A stretch of DNA of 18,191 bases from Firmicutes bacterium UBA1065 (GTDB lineage: Bacteria; Bacillota; Clostridia; Tissierellales; Sedimentibacteraceae). The notes under the pieces were generated by a model. The model did no database searches. It was not told where the DNA came from and saw only the letters and a program-made list of their open reading frames with translations. Shown here in pieces: positions 1-7,300 of the stretch. Numbering within the stretch: position 1 is the first letter of the stretch; every line of letters starts with the position of its first letter. The stretch lies in assembly GCA_002316225.1 (NCBI GenBank), contig DCDC01000144.1:1-18191 (forward strand), given 5' to 3'. Position numbers and translations under genes: made by a program.

Positions 1-19
1 CGCTTCGCTCAGGATGACA
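1..19. repeat. Right end of dispersed palindromic repeat (cut by window edge)
   Basis: The first 19 bases end in CTCAGGATGACA, the same terminal sequence as the complete repeat at 5267-5330. Only the right end is inside the window. It lies just downstream of the first SLH gene. Confidence 0.7.
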
Positions 20-61
20 TAAGAAAGTTAGATATGCTTCAGGCAGATTAGTCATTAAAGT

Positions 62-1153
62 TTAGCTTGGATTTGGCCTCATTGGAATAATTACATTAAT
101 ATCAATGGTCTTGTTTGTCTTGTCCCATTTAGCGCTCCAAAGGTTCCCTAAATAGTAGGCATCATAGTCACTTAAATAAGTTCCTAGAGGGAACATCAAT
201 TCTCCGTTTAACATCTTGGATTTTGCAGGAAAGTCCATTCCGTACAAACCATTCATTTCATAGTTTAATTTATTGGGCTTGAGGATATGGACCATCTCCC
301 AATCATAATACAAATACTGCTTTATAGGTTCCCATTTAATATCCAAATCCGGATTAGCAGCTTGAATGATTTCTCTTACAGGAACATAGGCAATGTCATT
401 TATTACCTGAACCGGAGTATTTAAAGAAAGCTCTTTTCCTTGCACCAATACCTTATAGCTTGTATCAATTCCTTCATTCATAGTTGATAAAGCATTAGAT
501 ATCATGGTAACGGCTTCTGCCCGGGTAGCCAAATTATCATGGCGGAATGTGCCGTCAGTATAACCCTTAATGAGATTAGCTTCCGCTGCATGATAAATAT
601 AACCTTTTACCCAGTCAGGGATGTCCATATTGTCTTTAAAGGATAACTGGATACCCTTGTCCTTTTCGGATGCCTCAACCAATCCCATGATTCTGTTGAT
701 AATAACTGCCATTTCTCTTCGGGTTATTGTCTTATCCGGTTCAAAATTATTTGAAAAATAATCTGTTGGAACCACAAGGCCGAAAGCCAGTGCGGAGTCA
801 ATCCATCCGCCTTTATTAATCCAATGACCTTCCACACCATTTAACTTGCTGTTATTTCTATACTCTTTGGTTGAGTCAAGTAAAAATTTGGTGGTTGCAG
901 AATCATCGGTTAATTTCACGGCTTCAATTATCAGCTTGACATATTCAGCCCTGCTGATGGATTTATCCGGTTGGAAAGTTTTATCTTCATATCCGTCCAC
1001 CCAACCCTGGGACTTTGCATTTAAAATAATATCTTTTGCCCAGTGATTTTCAATATCTGAAAACTCCTCAACGGAAGTTTCTCCATATACAAGAGTTGCA
1101 GATGAAGTTATAATCATCATTACAACCATAAAAAATAATAGGACTTTTTTCAT
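62..1153 (-). CDS. Secreted SLH-domain protein with copper-amine-oxidase-N-like domain
   Basis: The protein has 363 residues and starts at an ATG preceded by AAGGAG seven bases upstream. Residues 1-24 form a signal peptide (KK, a hydrophobic core, then a cut near VYG-ET). Three SLH repeats follow, near 31-81, 110-158 and 172-222; each has the usual W-hydrophobic start, a G-Y or F-x-P-D turn and a T-R-x-E end. SLH triplets bind pyruvylated secondary cell-wall polymers, so the protein should sit on the cell surface. Residues 234-356 (V-Q-G-K-E-L, Y-V-P-V-R-E-I) resemble the copper amine oxidase N-terminal fold common in clostridial surface proteins; it is a binding or structural domain, not an oxidase. 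The exact role is unknown. It appears to be a single-gene unit with its own promoter. Confidence 0.85.
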   Translation of the reverse strand: MKKVLLFFMVVMMIITSSATLVYGETSVEEFSDIENHWAKDIILNAKSQGWVDGYEDKTFQPDKSISRAEYVKLIIEAVKLTDDSATTKFLLDSTKEYRNNSKLNGVEGHWINKGGWIDSALAFGLVVPTDYFSNNFEPDKTITRREMAVIINRIMGLVEASEKDKGIQLSFKDNMDIPDWVKGYIYHAAEANLIKGYTDGTFRHDNLATRAEAVTMISNALSTMNEGIDTSYKVLVQGKELSLNTPVQVINDIAYVPVREIIQAANPDLDIKWEPIKQYLYYDWEMVHILKPNKLNYEMNGLYGMDFPAKSKMLNGELMFPLGTYLSDYDAYYLGNLWSAKWDKTNKTIDINVIIPMRPNPS

Positions 1154-1188
1154 TTGCTTCTCCTTTTTAGTTAAAATTGTAACATCCT

Positions 1189-1217
1189 ATTATATAAAAT
1201 CTATATTGGAATAGTAA
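1189..1217 (-). promoter_or_regulatory. Likely sigma-A promoter of the first SLH gene
   Basis: On the minus strand TTACTA and TATAAT are separated by 17 bases, about 36 bases before the start codon. The -10 box is perfect and the -35 box is weak. Confidence 0.45.
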
Positions 1218-1305
1218 GGTTTAATATTTACCATAATTTGAAGATAGCAACATATTTAACAGAAAAGTTTTTAATCTTTTTTCATGACACTGACAAACCC
1301 TCTTA

Positions 1306-1382
1306 TGTCATCCTGAGCGTAAGCGGAGGATCTCATCATTGTTAAAACATGAGATTCTTCAGGCTTCACCTTCATAATGACA
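1306..1382. repeat. Dispersed palindromic repeat, diverged full-length copy
   Basis: The left end TGTCATCCTGAGCG matches the repeat family. An inner GATCTCAT...ATGAGAT pair makes the central stem, and the right side has decayed to ATAATGACA. It fills much of the gap between the first SLH gene and dpaL and could act as a processing hairpin or terminator after dpaL. Apart from this element and the SLH promoter I see nothing in 1154-1460. Confidence 0.7.
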
Positions 1383-1460
1383 AAATTTTATATTACTTTA
1401 TCAACAACTGAGAAAAGGTTAAGTCTTTTCTTTCATAAGCAAGGCAGCAATCAAAACTGT

Positions 1461-2690
1461 CTATTCAAAATAACTGGGGTTTTTTCCGTCATAAACAATT
1501 TTCCTGTATTGTTCAGGGTCTGTATCTCCTTCTGTGCTGAAACATAATATAACTGAGTTTTCATCTAATCTCAGTTTGTCTTTTAATTCCTTTAATTCTT
1601 CTCTTTCCAATAATAGGGTTACGAGACCCAATCCAACAGCACCGGATTCACCGGATACTATCTTTTTATCATTCCCGATAGGATTGGCAAGGACTCTCAT
1701 TCCTCTGGCAGCCACATAATCAGGACAGGATATATAAGCAAATGCAAAATCTCTTAAAAACTTCCATGTAACCGTATTTGGCTCTCCGCACGCTAATCCT
1801 GCCATAATGGTGTTTAAATCTCCAGTAACGGCGTGAGGTTGTCCATCATTAATCAAGGCAGAATTATATATGCAAGCGGCATTTTCGGGCTCAACTATTA
1901 TTGTAATTGGTAATTCATCTCTAAATACATTTGCAAAATATCCTAAGATTCCTCCTGCAAAAGAACCTACCCCAGCCTGCAAGAATATATGTGTTGGCTT
2001 GGCTACCCCGTCTAATTTCGTTTGGTCCAGGGCTTCAGCTGCTATGGTCGTATAGCCTTGACAAATCCAGTTTGGAATTTTTTCATATCCTTCCCAAGCA
2101 GTATCCTGTACACAATATCCGCCGATCTCTTCTGCTTTTTTATTAGCCAACCTTACGGCATCATCATAATTAACATCAGTGATATAAGCTTCCGCACCGG
2201 CATCCTTTATGTGCTGCAACCTTATTAAGGAAGAACCTTTTGGCATATATACAATAGATTTACACCCTAACTGAGTGGCAGCCCAGGCAACTGCCCTTCC
2301 GTGATTTCCATCGGTTGCCGTAACAAATACCATATCTTTGATTTTTTCTGAAACCTCAGGTGATTTAAAATAATCAAAGCTAACATCATCTATATGAACA
2401 CCTAATTTTTCACATATAACTCTTGCTATCGCATAAGTCGCACCTACACCCTTGAATGCATTTAATCCAAATCTGTATGATTCGTCCTTTACAAAAATTT
2501 TAGAAACTCCCAGTCCCTTAGCCAAATTTTCCAAGCTGATTAGTGGAGTAGCTTTATATCCTTTTATTGAAGAATGGAATTTTCTGACTTTGTCTACTTC
2601 TTTTTCGCTTAGAAAATCTGGTAGCTCGCCAGATTTTTTATTACTTATAATAATAGCTTTTATTCCAGTTGGTGTGATTATTTTTTCCAT
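1461..2690 (-). CDS. dpaL: Diaminopropionate ammonia-lyase
   Basis: This 409-residue PLP enzyme (fold type II) should convert 2,3-diaminopropionate to pyruvate and two ammonia molecules. The PLP lysine is K80 in FGLNAFKG. D127 in TATDGNHG and D196 in VQDTAWEGYE match the two catalytic aspartates known in the E. coli enzyme (K77, D120, D189), with consistent spacing. The glycine loop GVGSFAGG (240-247) holds the PLP phosphate. The length fits the family (about 400). The start codon has GGAGAG upstream. The gene follows a truncated glycosylase gene by only 59 bases and no terminator lies between them, so it is probably transcribed from the promoter at 3144-3172. It is also called ygeX. In other bacteria it often sits with ygeY, ygeW or hyuA genes; none is present here. 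Confidence 0.93.
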   Translation of the reverse strand: MEKIITPTGIKAIIISNKKSGELPDFLSEKEVDKVRKFHSSIKGYKATPLISLENLAKGLGVSKIFVKDESYRFGLNAFKGVGATYAIARVICEKLGVHIDDVSFDYFKSPEVSEKIKDMVFVTATDGNHGRAVAWAATQLGCKSIVYMPKGSSLIRLQHIKDAGAEAYITDVNYDDAVRLANKKAEEIGGYCVQDTAWEGYEKIPNWICQGYTTIAAEALDQTKLDGVAKPTHIFLQAGVGSFAGGILGYFANVFRDELPITIIVEPENAACIYNSALINDGQPHAVTGDLNTIMAGLACGEPNTVTWKFLRDFAFAYISCPDYVAARGMRVLANPIGNDKKIVSGESGAVGLGLVTLLLEREELKELKDKLRLDENSVILCFSTEGDTDPEQYRKIVYDGKNPSYFE

Positions 2691-2749
2691 TGTATCTCTC
2701 CATTTTTATCGTTATCCGAATCTATCATGTTTGGTATATCGTAGAAGAC

Positions 2750-3100
2750 TTATAACAAGATATAAAGCTCATACATCATAAAGAATTCTTTAGTTCCACA
2801 TATATTTTTACTTTTTGTTACTAATGGTTTTAAATCTATCACACCAAATTCTTTGTTTTTATAATTATATTTATTCTCACCAAAAATTAAATCATCCGCT
2901 ATAGATTTATCTATATTTTCTACAATCAATCCACTTAGATATAATTGCTTAAAAAAAGAAGATCGTCGACCTGAAAAATAATGACCATTATTTGAAAAAT
3001 AATGACCATTATTATTGGATTGCAATGGTGGATTTAATGCTATGAATAAAACATCCAAATTATCTCTTAAAAATTTAGCATCCTTTTCTATTAAATTCAT
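2750..3100 (-). pseudogene. Truncated uracil-DNA glycosylase (Mug-like) family gene
   Basis: The 116-residue reading frame matches the N-terminal half of small uracil-DNA-glycosylase-fold proteins. L-F-I-A-L-N-P-P (18-25) and N-N-G-H-Y-F-S-G...SSFFKQLYLSGL resemble the substrate loop and following helix of the Mug-like group, and F-G-V-I-D-L-K-P (86-92) is the next strand. The second half, including the usual C-terminal loop, is missing; such proteins normally have about 160-200 residues. After the TAA stop the same frame stays open for 21 codons (V-F-Y-D-I-P-N-M...) and runs into the dpaL start, possibly a C-terminal remnant. A perfect 21-bp tandem duplication repeats SNNGHYF at the active-site loop. 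RBS and promoter are intact. The protein is probably inactive; a live shortened protein cannot be excluded. Confidence 0.65.
2972..3013. repeat. Perfect 21-bp tandem duplication in glycosylase remnant
   Basis: Unit 2972-2992 is repeated exactly at 2993-3013. Each unit contains the near-palindrome AATAATGACCATTATT, which could favour replication slippage. It adds seven residues in frame to the catalytic loop region. Confidence 0.9.
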
Positions 3101-3143
3101 TGTCCTTTCCCCCTTAAAAATTATGAATACTACAGTTTTATAT

Positions 3144-3172
3144 ATTATACCTTTTATTTCCAGTTAACTCAA
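3144..3172 (-). promoter_or_regulatory. Sigma-A promoter for glycosylase remnant and dpaL
   Basis: The minus strand reads TTGAGT, a 17-base spacer, then a perfect TATAAT. It lies 44 bases before the start of the truncated gene and is the only convincing promoter upstream of dpaL. Confidence 0.7.
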
Positions 3173-3275
3173 GTAGCTGTTAACAGCGTATTAATAAGTT
3201 TCTTTATGTATTTTGGTTGTTCAAAAATATAATTAAAACTACATTGAGTTTGCTATTGGATTATAAAAATAATTA

Positions 3276-3290
3276 AATCTTTATAAGATT
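3276..3290. promoter_or_regulatory. Palindrome upstream of transporter, possible operator
   Basis: AATCTTTATAAGATT is a palindrome with 7-base arms between the divergent glycosylase-remnant and transporter genes, about 40 bases upstream of the putative transporter -35 box. An operator role is only an inference from position. Confidence 0.3.
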
Positions 3291-3328
3291 ATTTAATATT
3301 TAATCTCCTTAGGATAAGTTATATCTAT

Positions 3329-3357
3329 TTAACTTTTTCATTAGCATATGATAAAAT
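3329..3357 (+). promoter_or_regulatory. Possible promoter of the TDT transporter gene
   Basis: TTAACT and TAAAAT are separated by 17 bases, 29 bases before the ATG. Both boxes are moderate matches; an overlapping TATGAT is an alternative -10 box. Confidence 0.4.
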
Positions 3358-3386
3358 TTCTACGATAAATAAGAAGGGGGCATTAT

Positions 3387-4328
3387 ATGAAAGAACTAAT
3401 AAAAAAACTACCATTACCAATTACGGGGCTTATGCTTGGATTGGCCGCATTAGGCAATCTGATTCAGTCCCACAGCGAAGGCCTGAGAAGTTTGTTTGGT
3501 CTCGTATCAGCTATTATTCTTGTATTAGTCATACTAAAATTAATAATGTTTCAAAAAGGAGTTAAAGAAGCTTTGGAGAATCCGGTGGTAGCAAGTGTGT
3601 TTCCGACATTTTCAATGACAATTATGCTGTTGGCAACATATCTTAAACCATTTAACGGAGGATTAGCTTCTTTATTTTGGTTTGCAGGACTTATTTTGCA
3701 TATAGGATTAATAATCTGGTTCACACAAAAATTTGTGTTAAATAACAACTACAATATCAAAAAAGTCTTCCCAAGCTGGTTTATACCTTATGTAGGGATT
3801 GCCGTAGCCAGCGTTTCATCCGGTGCAGTTGGAATGCAAGCATTAGGAAGGATTATATTCTGGTTTGCTTTGGTTTCTTTGGCAGTATTGCTTCCTGTTA
3901 TTCTTAAGAGGATTTTTGTAGTAAAAGGAATACCTGAGCCTGCAATTCCTACAATTACAATTTTAGCAGCACCGACAAGCTTATGTTTAGCAGGATATTT
4001 GAACTCATTTGAAACCAAAAGCACAGTTCTTGTATATATCTTGCTGATTGCTGCCCAGGTTTTATATTGGGGAGTAATACTTTATATGCCAAGAATGCTA
4101 AAACTGCCCTTTTACCCAAGTTACTCGGGATTTACATTCCCACTGGTTATAAGCGGTATAGCATTAAAGCTAACAAACGGTTTCTTGACCAAATCCGGAA
4201 ATCCTATATCTTTTCTTCCTGCACTAGTAACCATTGAAGAAATAATTGCTGCAGCTGCTTGTATATATGTGCTTATTAGATATTTTGGATTTTTGATTGC
4301 AGCTGAAAAAGCACCTGTAAATAATTAA
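3387..4328 (+). CDS. TDT family (TehA/SLAC1-like) membrane transporter
   Basis: The protein has 313 residues in about ten hydrophobic segments spread over the whole length. The opening K-K-L-P-L-P-I-T-G-L-M-L-G-L-A-A-L-G-N is typical of the tellurite-resistance/dicarboxylate transporter (TDT) family, which includes TehA and the SLAC1 anion channels. It should lie in the cytoplasmic membrane; the substrate (anion, organic acid or sulfite) cannot be read from sequence. The start has a strong AAGGGGG site seven bases upstream. The DUF169 gene follows on the same strand after 115 bases that hold repeat copies, with no obvious terminator, so the two may be co-transcribed. Confidence 0.85.
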   Translation: MKELIKKLPLPITGLMLGLAALGNLIQSHSEGLRSLFGLVSAIILVLVILKLIMFQKGVKEALENPVVASVFPTFSMTIMLLATYLKPFNGGLASLFWFAGLILHIGLIIWFTQKFVLNNNYNIKKVFPSWFIPYVGIAVASVSSGAVGMQALGRIIFWFALVSLAVLLPVILKRIFVVKGIPEPAIPTITILAAPTSLCLAGYLNSFETKSTVLVYILLIAAQVLYWGVILYMPRMLKLPFYPSYSGFTFPLVISGIALKLTNGFLTKSGNPISFLPALVTIEEIIAAAACIYVLIRYFGFLIAAEKAPVNN

Positions 4329-4342
4329 TCGGGATCCACATG

Positions 4343-4407
4343 GGATCCTTCGCTACGCTCAGGATGACATTGTGTACGCTCAGGATGACATAGTGTTCAG
4401 GATGACA
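4343..4407. repeat. Dispersed repeat: right half plus two tandem end copies
   Basis: GGATCCTTCGCTACGCTC and then AGGATGACA (4343-4369) form the right half of the repeat. Its terminus recurs as TACGCTCAGGATGACA (4375-4390) and TTCAGGATGACA (4396-4407), spaced 21 and 17 bases apart. The pattern suggests partial duplications of one end. It lies between the TDT and DUF169 genes. Confidence 0.8.
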
Positions 4408-4443
4408 CAAATAAAAAAAGATAATTAATATAAGGAGAGAAAT

Positions 4444-5250
4444 ATGGATATTAAGAAAAGTGTTGAACTTATTGAATCATATTTGGATTTGGACCGTAAA
4501 CCGGTAGGAGTTAAATTTTTCTTTGACAAGGCTGAATTTGACAATTTCGATGTTCCACAACTGGACCGGAAGGTTACATACTGCAATTCCATTCAGCTTG
4601 CAAGCAAAGGGAAAGTAATGAAATTAACAAAAGAAAACCAGGCTTGTCCTAATGGAGCTATGGCAATAAAAATGAAGGATATACCGGAACCAATGGCATC
4701 GGGAAAGGCTCGATTCAACAAACATATTTATAAAGATGTGGAAACATCAAAAAACATCAGCGACAATATGCTTTTTTTAAAAGAAGAACCGGCAGGTATG
4801 GTAGCAATGCCCCTTGAAAACTTCACAGAGGCTCCGGATGTTGTAATAGTTGTAAGCAATACCTACAATGTCATGAGAATGATACAGGGCCACGGATATT
4901 TTAACGGCTACACAAATAACTTAAGAACCGTAGGACTCCAGGCAGTATGCCAGGATTTAACAACCTACGTTTACAATACTCAGGATATCAACATATCATT
5001 ATTGTGCCCCGGAACCCGTTTGGTTGCAAACTGGAAGCCAAATGAAATGGGAATCGGAATTCCTTTTAATAAATGGTATGAGGTAGTACAGGGTGTAATT
5101 GAAACAACCAATCCTTTTGAAAGGGACAATAACAAGAAGGCTATTATAAAAAGACTGAATGAACGGGGATTGGATGCAAGCGGCATCATATTAGGCCAGA
5201 ATTATGATGACGGGTCGTATACGGGTGGAAAAGTAGAAATTAACAAATAG
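4444..5250 (+). CDS. DUF169 family protein
   Basis: The protein has 268 residues and is soluble, without signal peptide or membrane segment. The opening (E-S-Y-L-D-L-D-R-K-P-V-G-V-K-F) and conserved cysteines (T-Y-C-N at 47, A-C-P-N-G-A at 68, plus C-Q-D-L and L-L-C-P-G-T-R later) fit DUF169 (PF02596), a family of unknown function in anaerobes and archaea. The spaced cysteines suggest a metal or redox centre, but that is inference. AAGGAGAG stands before the ATG. The gene follows the TDT transporter, so a link in substrate handling is possible but unproven. A palindromic repeat and a terminator follow. Confidence 0.85.
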   Translation: MDIKKSVELIESYLDLDRKPVGVKFFFDKAEFDNFDVPQLDRKVTYCNSIQLASKGKVMKLTKENQACPNGAMAIKMKDIPEPMASGKARFNKHIYKDVETSKNISDNMLFLKEEPAGMVAMPLENFTEAPDVVIVVSNTYNVMRMIQGHGYFNGYTNNLRTVGLQAVCQDLTTYVYNTQDINISLLCPGTRLVANWKPNEMGIGIPFNKWYEVVQGVIETTNPFERDNNKKAIIKRLNERGLDASGIILGQNYDDGSYTGGKVEINK

Positions 5251-5266
5251 TGGACAAATCTCTCCA

Positions 5267-5330
5267 TGTCATCCTGAGAGAAAGCGAAAGATCTCATGAG
5301 ATCCTTCGGGCTAAAGCCCTCAGGATGACA
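5267..5330. repeat. Complete 64-bp dispersed palindromic repeat
   Basis: This is the best copy of the family. The ends TGTCATCCTGAG and CTCAGGATGACA are perfect 12-base inverted repeats, and the centre AGATCTCATGAGATCC with flanking AGCGAA / TTCGGGCT continues the symmetry, so the whole element can fold into one hairpin. There is no coding capacity. It starts 16 bases after the DUF169 stop codon. Confidence 0.9.
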
Positions 5331-5383
5331 ATATGAGGTATTCATAGCAATAACACATAAGGTGTATATTTTAACATTAGTCT

Positions 5384-5410
5384 GAGACCGCATTTGCGGT
5401 CTCTTTTCTT
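5384..5410 (+). terminator. Rho-independent terminator after DUF169 gene
   Basis: GAGACCGC-ATTT-GCGGTCTC is a perfect 8-base stem followed directly by TTTTCTT on the plus strand. It closes the TDT-DUF169 unit and faces the minus-strand gene remnant. Confidence 0.88.
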
Positions 5411-5415
5411 TCCTG

Positions 5416-5676
5416 TCATTTAGGAAAACGTAGCTTTTTTATCTGCCTTTTTATCTTTTTAATGGCCCAGTCATAATGGCTGGATGTTGCGCTGACACAG
5501 TAACTGCCGGGGTGGTTTGATGTTTCTCCCAAAACTTCACGTTCATATCGCCGTAAGTTTTCCAATCATAGGGCTCTGGCAGAAAAGGTTTGTGATTGCC
5601 CTTCATGTTTGAATTAACCCAATTTAATAAAAGCGGTGCTACTCGTACAGGTGAACAATGTTGCCGGTCTTGACAT
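5416..5676 (-). pseudogene. Frameshifted remnant of an unidentified gene
   Basis: An ATG at 5674-5676 has GAGGAG 11 bases upstream and lies 20 bases after the GNAT stop codon, as expected for the next gene of an operon. Its frame runs 87 codons to a TGA at 5416 but is broken by TAA and TGA. Two frames carry protein-like pieces: one reads L-P-E-P-Y-D-W-K-T-Y-G-D-M-N-V-K-F-W-E, and the starting frame later reads G-E-T-S-N-H-P-G-S-Y-C-V-S-A-T and ends I-K-K-L-R-F-P-K. Switching frame near K-F-W-E gives a plausible C-terminal end. I do not recognise the family. This accounts for the apparently empty gap between the terminator and the GNAT gene. Confidence 0.5.
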
Positions 5677-5696
5677 TTTATTATACACTCCTCTCG

Positions 5697-6263
5697 TTAT
5701 TTGGTTTCAATATCCCATTTACCAAACTGTACTTCCTTTTGAAAGTCATTGCGCTCTCCAAGCATCTTTTCCATCCAAACAATATCGTACCAGGTATTAA
5801 ACTTGTATCCGGCCTTATGAAATCTTCCGACCAAAGAAAAGCCCATACTTTTATGGAAGTTATAGCTGTCATATGTAAGGTGTTCATCTTCTTTCACGGG
5901 AACAGCTATGCAGGCATTCATATTCAGTATTCCCATGTTCTTTAGAGATTTTTCCAATTTGTTGTAAAGTAATCTTCCAATACCAATCCTGTGCCTGCCC
6001 TGCTTTACATAGATTGTTGTTTCCACAGACCAGTCATATGCTTTACGTTCCCTAAAAACATGTGCATATGCGTATCCTAATATTTCACCCTTGTCTACCG
6101 CCTTTATATAAGGGTATTTTGATGATATGTCCTTGATTCTGTTTTTAAACTCTTCTAATGAGGGTACACAATATTCAAATGTAATTGCAGTATTTCTTAC
6201 ATAGGGTTCATATATTGAAAGAAGTTCTTTTGCATCATCTATGGTGACTTTTTCTATTCTCAT
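5697..6263 (-). CDS. GNAT family N-acetyltransferase
   Basis: This 188-residue protein belongs to the acetyl-CoA-dependent N-acetyltransferases and most resembles the phosphinothricin acetyltransferase-like group. The opening M-R-I-E-K-V-T-I-D-D-A and the early N-T-A-I-T-F-E-Y segment fit this group. The central V-E-T-T-I-Y-V strand is followed by R-H-R-I-G-I-G-R-L-L (about 109-118), the acetyl-CoA pyrophosphate loop (R-x-x-G-x-G). The later F-H-K-S-M-G-F-S-L-V-G-R-F-H-K-A-G-Y-K-F is the conserved C-terminal part. The substrate cannot be told. AAGGAG is six bases before the ATG. The gene starts 37 bases after the PF06541 gene ends, so the two are probably co-transcribed. Confidence 0.88.
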   Translation of the reverse strand: MRIEKVTIDDAKELLSIYEPYVRNTAITFEYCVPSLEEFKNRIKDISSKYPYIKAVDKGEILGYAYAHVFRERKAYDWSVETTIYVKQGRHRIGIGRLLYNKLEKSLKNMGILNMNACIAVPVKEDEHLTYDSYNFHKSMGFSLVGRFHKAGYKFNTWYDIVWMEKMLGERNDFQKEVQFGKWDIETK

Positions 6264-6300
6264 ATATATCTCCTTAATAATGATTTGTGGCCCGTTAGCA

Positions 6301-7200
6301 TCAATGATTGGAAGATTTAAGAATATGTTCCTTTAATTTGTCCAGGGCGTCGTTATGCAATGTTGATTTTATTTTCGGGAATGCCTTTAACAGTCTGTTT
6401 TGACCAAAAATACTTGCTTCTAATATCTCCCTGTTTGCTTTCTTGAGTTCGGCAAGAGCTCTTTCCCTATGCTCCAAGGCTTCGCTCATAGCCTGCTTCC
6501 TTGCAATAGTGTCCTCTTCCATTGCTTTTTTGGCTTGTACAAGCTTTTTAACAATTTCTTCCTTCTTTTGTTCTGCCAACTCTTCAAGCTCATCTTTCTT
6601 TTCAGATAATGCTATTGCGCCCGTTGCAAGGTTTTCTCCAAGTTCATCCGTTGATTTCCTGATAAGGTGAGATAAATTCTCAATGGACTCAAGTTTTTTG
6701 TTAAGCTTCAATACGGTATTAACCGTTGCTGCCAGGTCTACTGCAAGAACAATTGATAGAATTGACAAAATGACTATAGAGACTGTTTCCGGTATATGCA
6801 CTGCCAAGTTGGTTATCATTGGATGTATATCATCTACGATTACAAGGCATGCAATTCCCCACATGCATGAAAAGAGGGGACATATGTATCCTCCGATATT
6901 AAAGGGAACTTCAGAATAATCCCACCACTTTTGGTGGAAAATTTTCTCCATCACAAATCCTGTAGTAAATTCAATTGCACTTGTTATTAAAACCGAACCA
7001 AGGAACAACAAAAATACATTATCCATGATAGGTTTTAGAATGTTTACCACAGCTATAACACCAAATCCGTATATAGGACACAGGGGACCGTTTAAGAATC
7101 CCCTGTTTATGAATCTGCCTTCCTTTAATGCTGCATAGATAACCTCTGTACACCATCCCAAAAATGCGTATATAAAAAAGTATAAAAAATATGTTATCAT
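6301..7200 (-). CDS. PF06541-type membrane protein with coiled-coil tail
   Basis: The N-terminal 170 residues hold about five membrane segments and the signature of 'putative ABC-transporter type IV' proteins (PF06541/CmpB): F-L-G-W-C-T-E-V-I-Y, R-G-F-L-N-G-P-L-C-P-I-Y-G-F-G and W-W-D-Y-S-E-V-P-F-N-I-G-G-Y-I-C. No ATPase partner is nearby, so the transporter label is doubtful. Roughly residues 175-290 are charged and helical, rich in E, K and A with heptad-like spacing, and probably form a cytoplasmic coiled coil. I place the start at the ATG at 7200 (299 residues), because GGGAG lies six bases before it; a GTG at 7212 would overlap this site. The GNAT gene follows closely. Confidence 0.8.
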   Translation of the reverse strand: MITYFLYFFIYAFLGWCTEVIYAALKEGRFINRGFLNGPLCPIYGFGVIAVVNILKPIMDNVFLLFLGSVLITSAIEFTTGFVMEKIFHQKWWDYSEVPFNIGGYICPLFSCMWGIACLVIVDDIHPMITNLAVHIPETVSIVILSILSIVLAVDLAATVNTVLKLNKKLESIENLSHLIRKSTDELGENLATGAIALSEKKDELEELAEQKKEEIVKKLVQAKKAMEEDTIARKQAMSEALEHRERALAELKKANREILEASIFGQNRLLKAFPKIKSTLHNDALDKLKEHILKSSNH

Positions 7201-7246
7201 TTTATCTCCCACATTTGTCTATTTCACTTTTGCCAAACATTAATAT

Positions 7247-7270
7247 AAACAGGCCGATCCGGTCTTGTTT
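7247..7270 (-). terminator. Possible terminator after the PNPOx-like gene
   Basis: AAACAGGCCG and CGGTCTTGTTT pair with one bulge around an ATC loop. On the minus strand the stem ends in TGTTTATATT. It lies about 30 bases after the stop of the gene at 7301. The T tract is imperfect. Confidence 0.45.
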
Positions 7271-7300
7271 TTACAGTTTATATATAGTGAAACCATTTGC

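Noticed and set aside
846..1046. Plus-strand open frame inside the first SLH gene
   Set aside because: It is a shadow of the SLH coding sequence, with no Shine-Dalgarno site and no protein-like motif.
3101..3386. Riboswitch or leader RNA between glycosylase remnant and transporter
   Set aside because: Only promoters and one short palindrome were found; there is no terminator hairpin or recognisable aptamer pattern.
4343..5330. CRISPR-like array formed by the repeated CTCAGGATGACA
   Set aside because: Spacing is irregular, units are partial and inverted, and no cas genes are present. It fits a dispersed palindromic repeat.
5658..5945. 95-codon plus-strand open frame
   Set aside because: It lies mostly opposite the GNAT gene, whose motifs and RBS are clear, and it has no convincing RBS.
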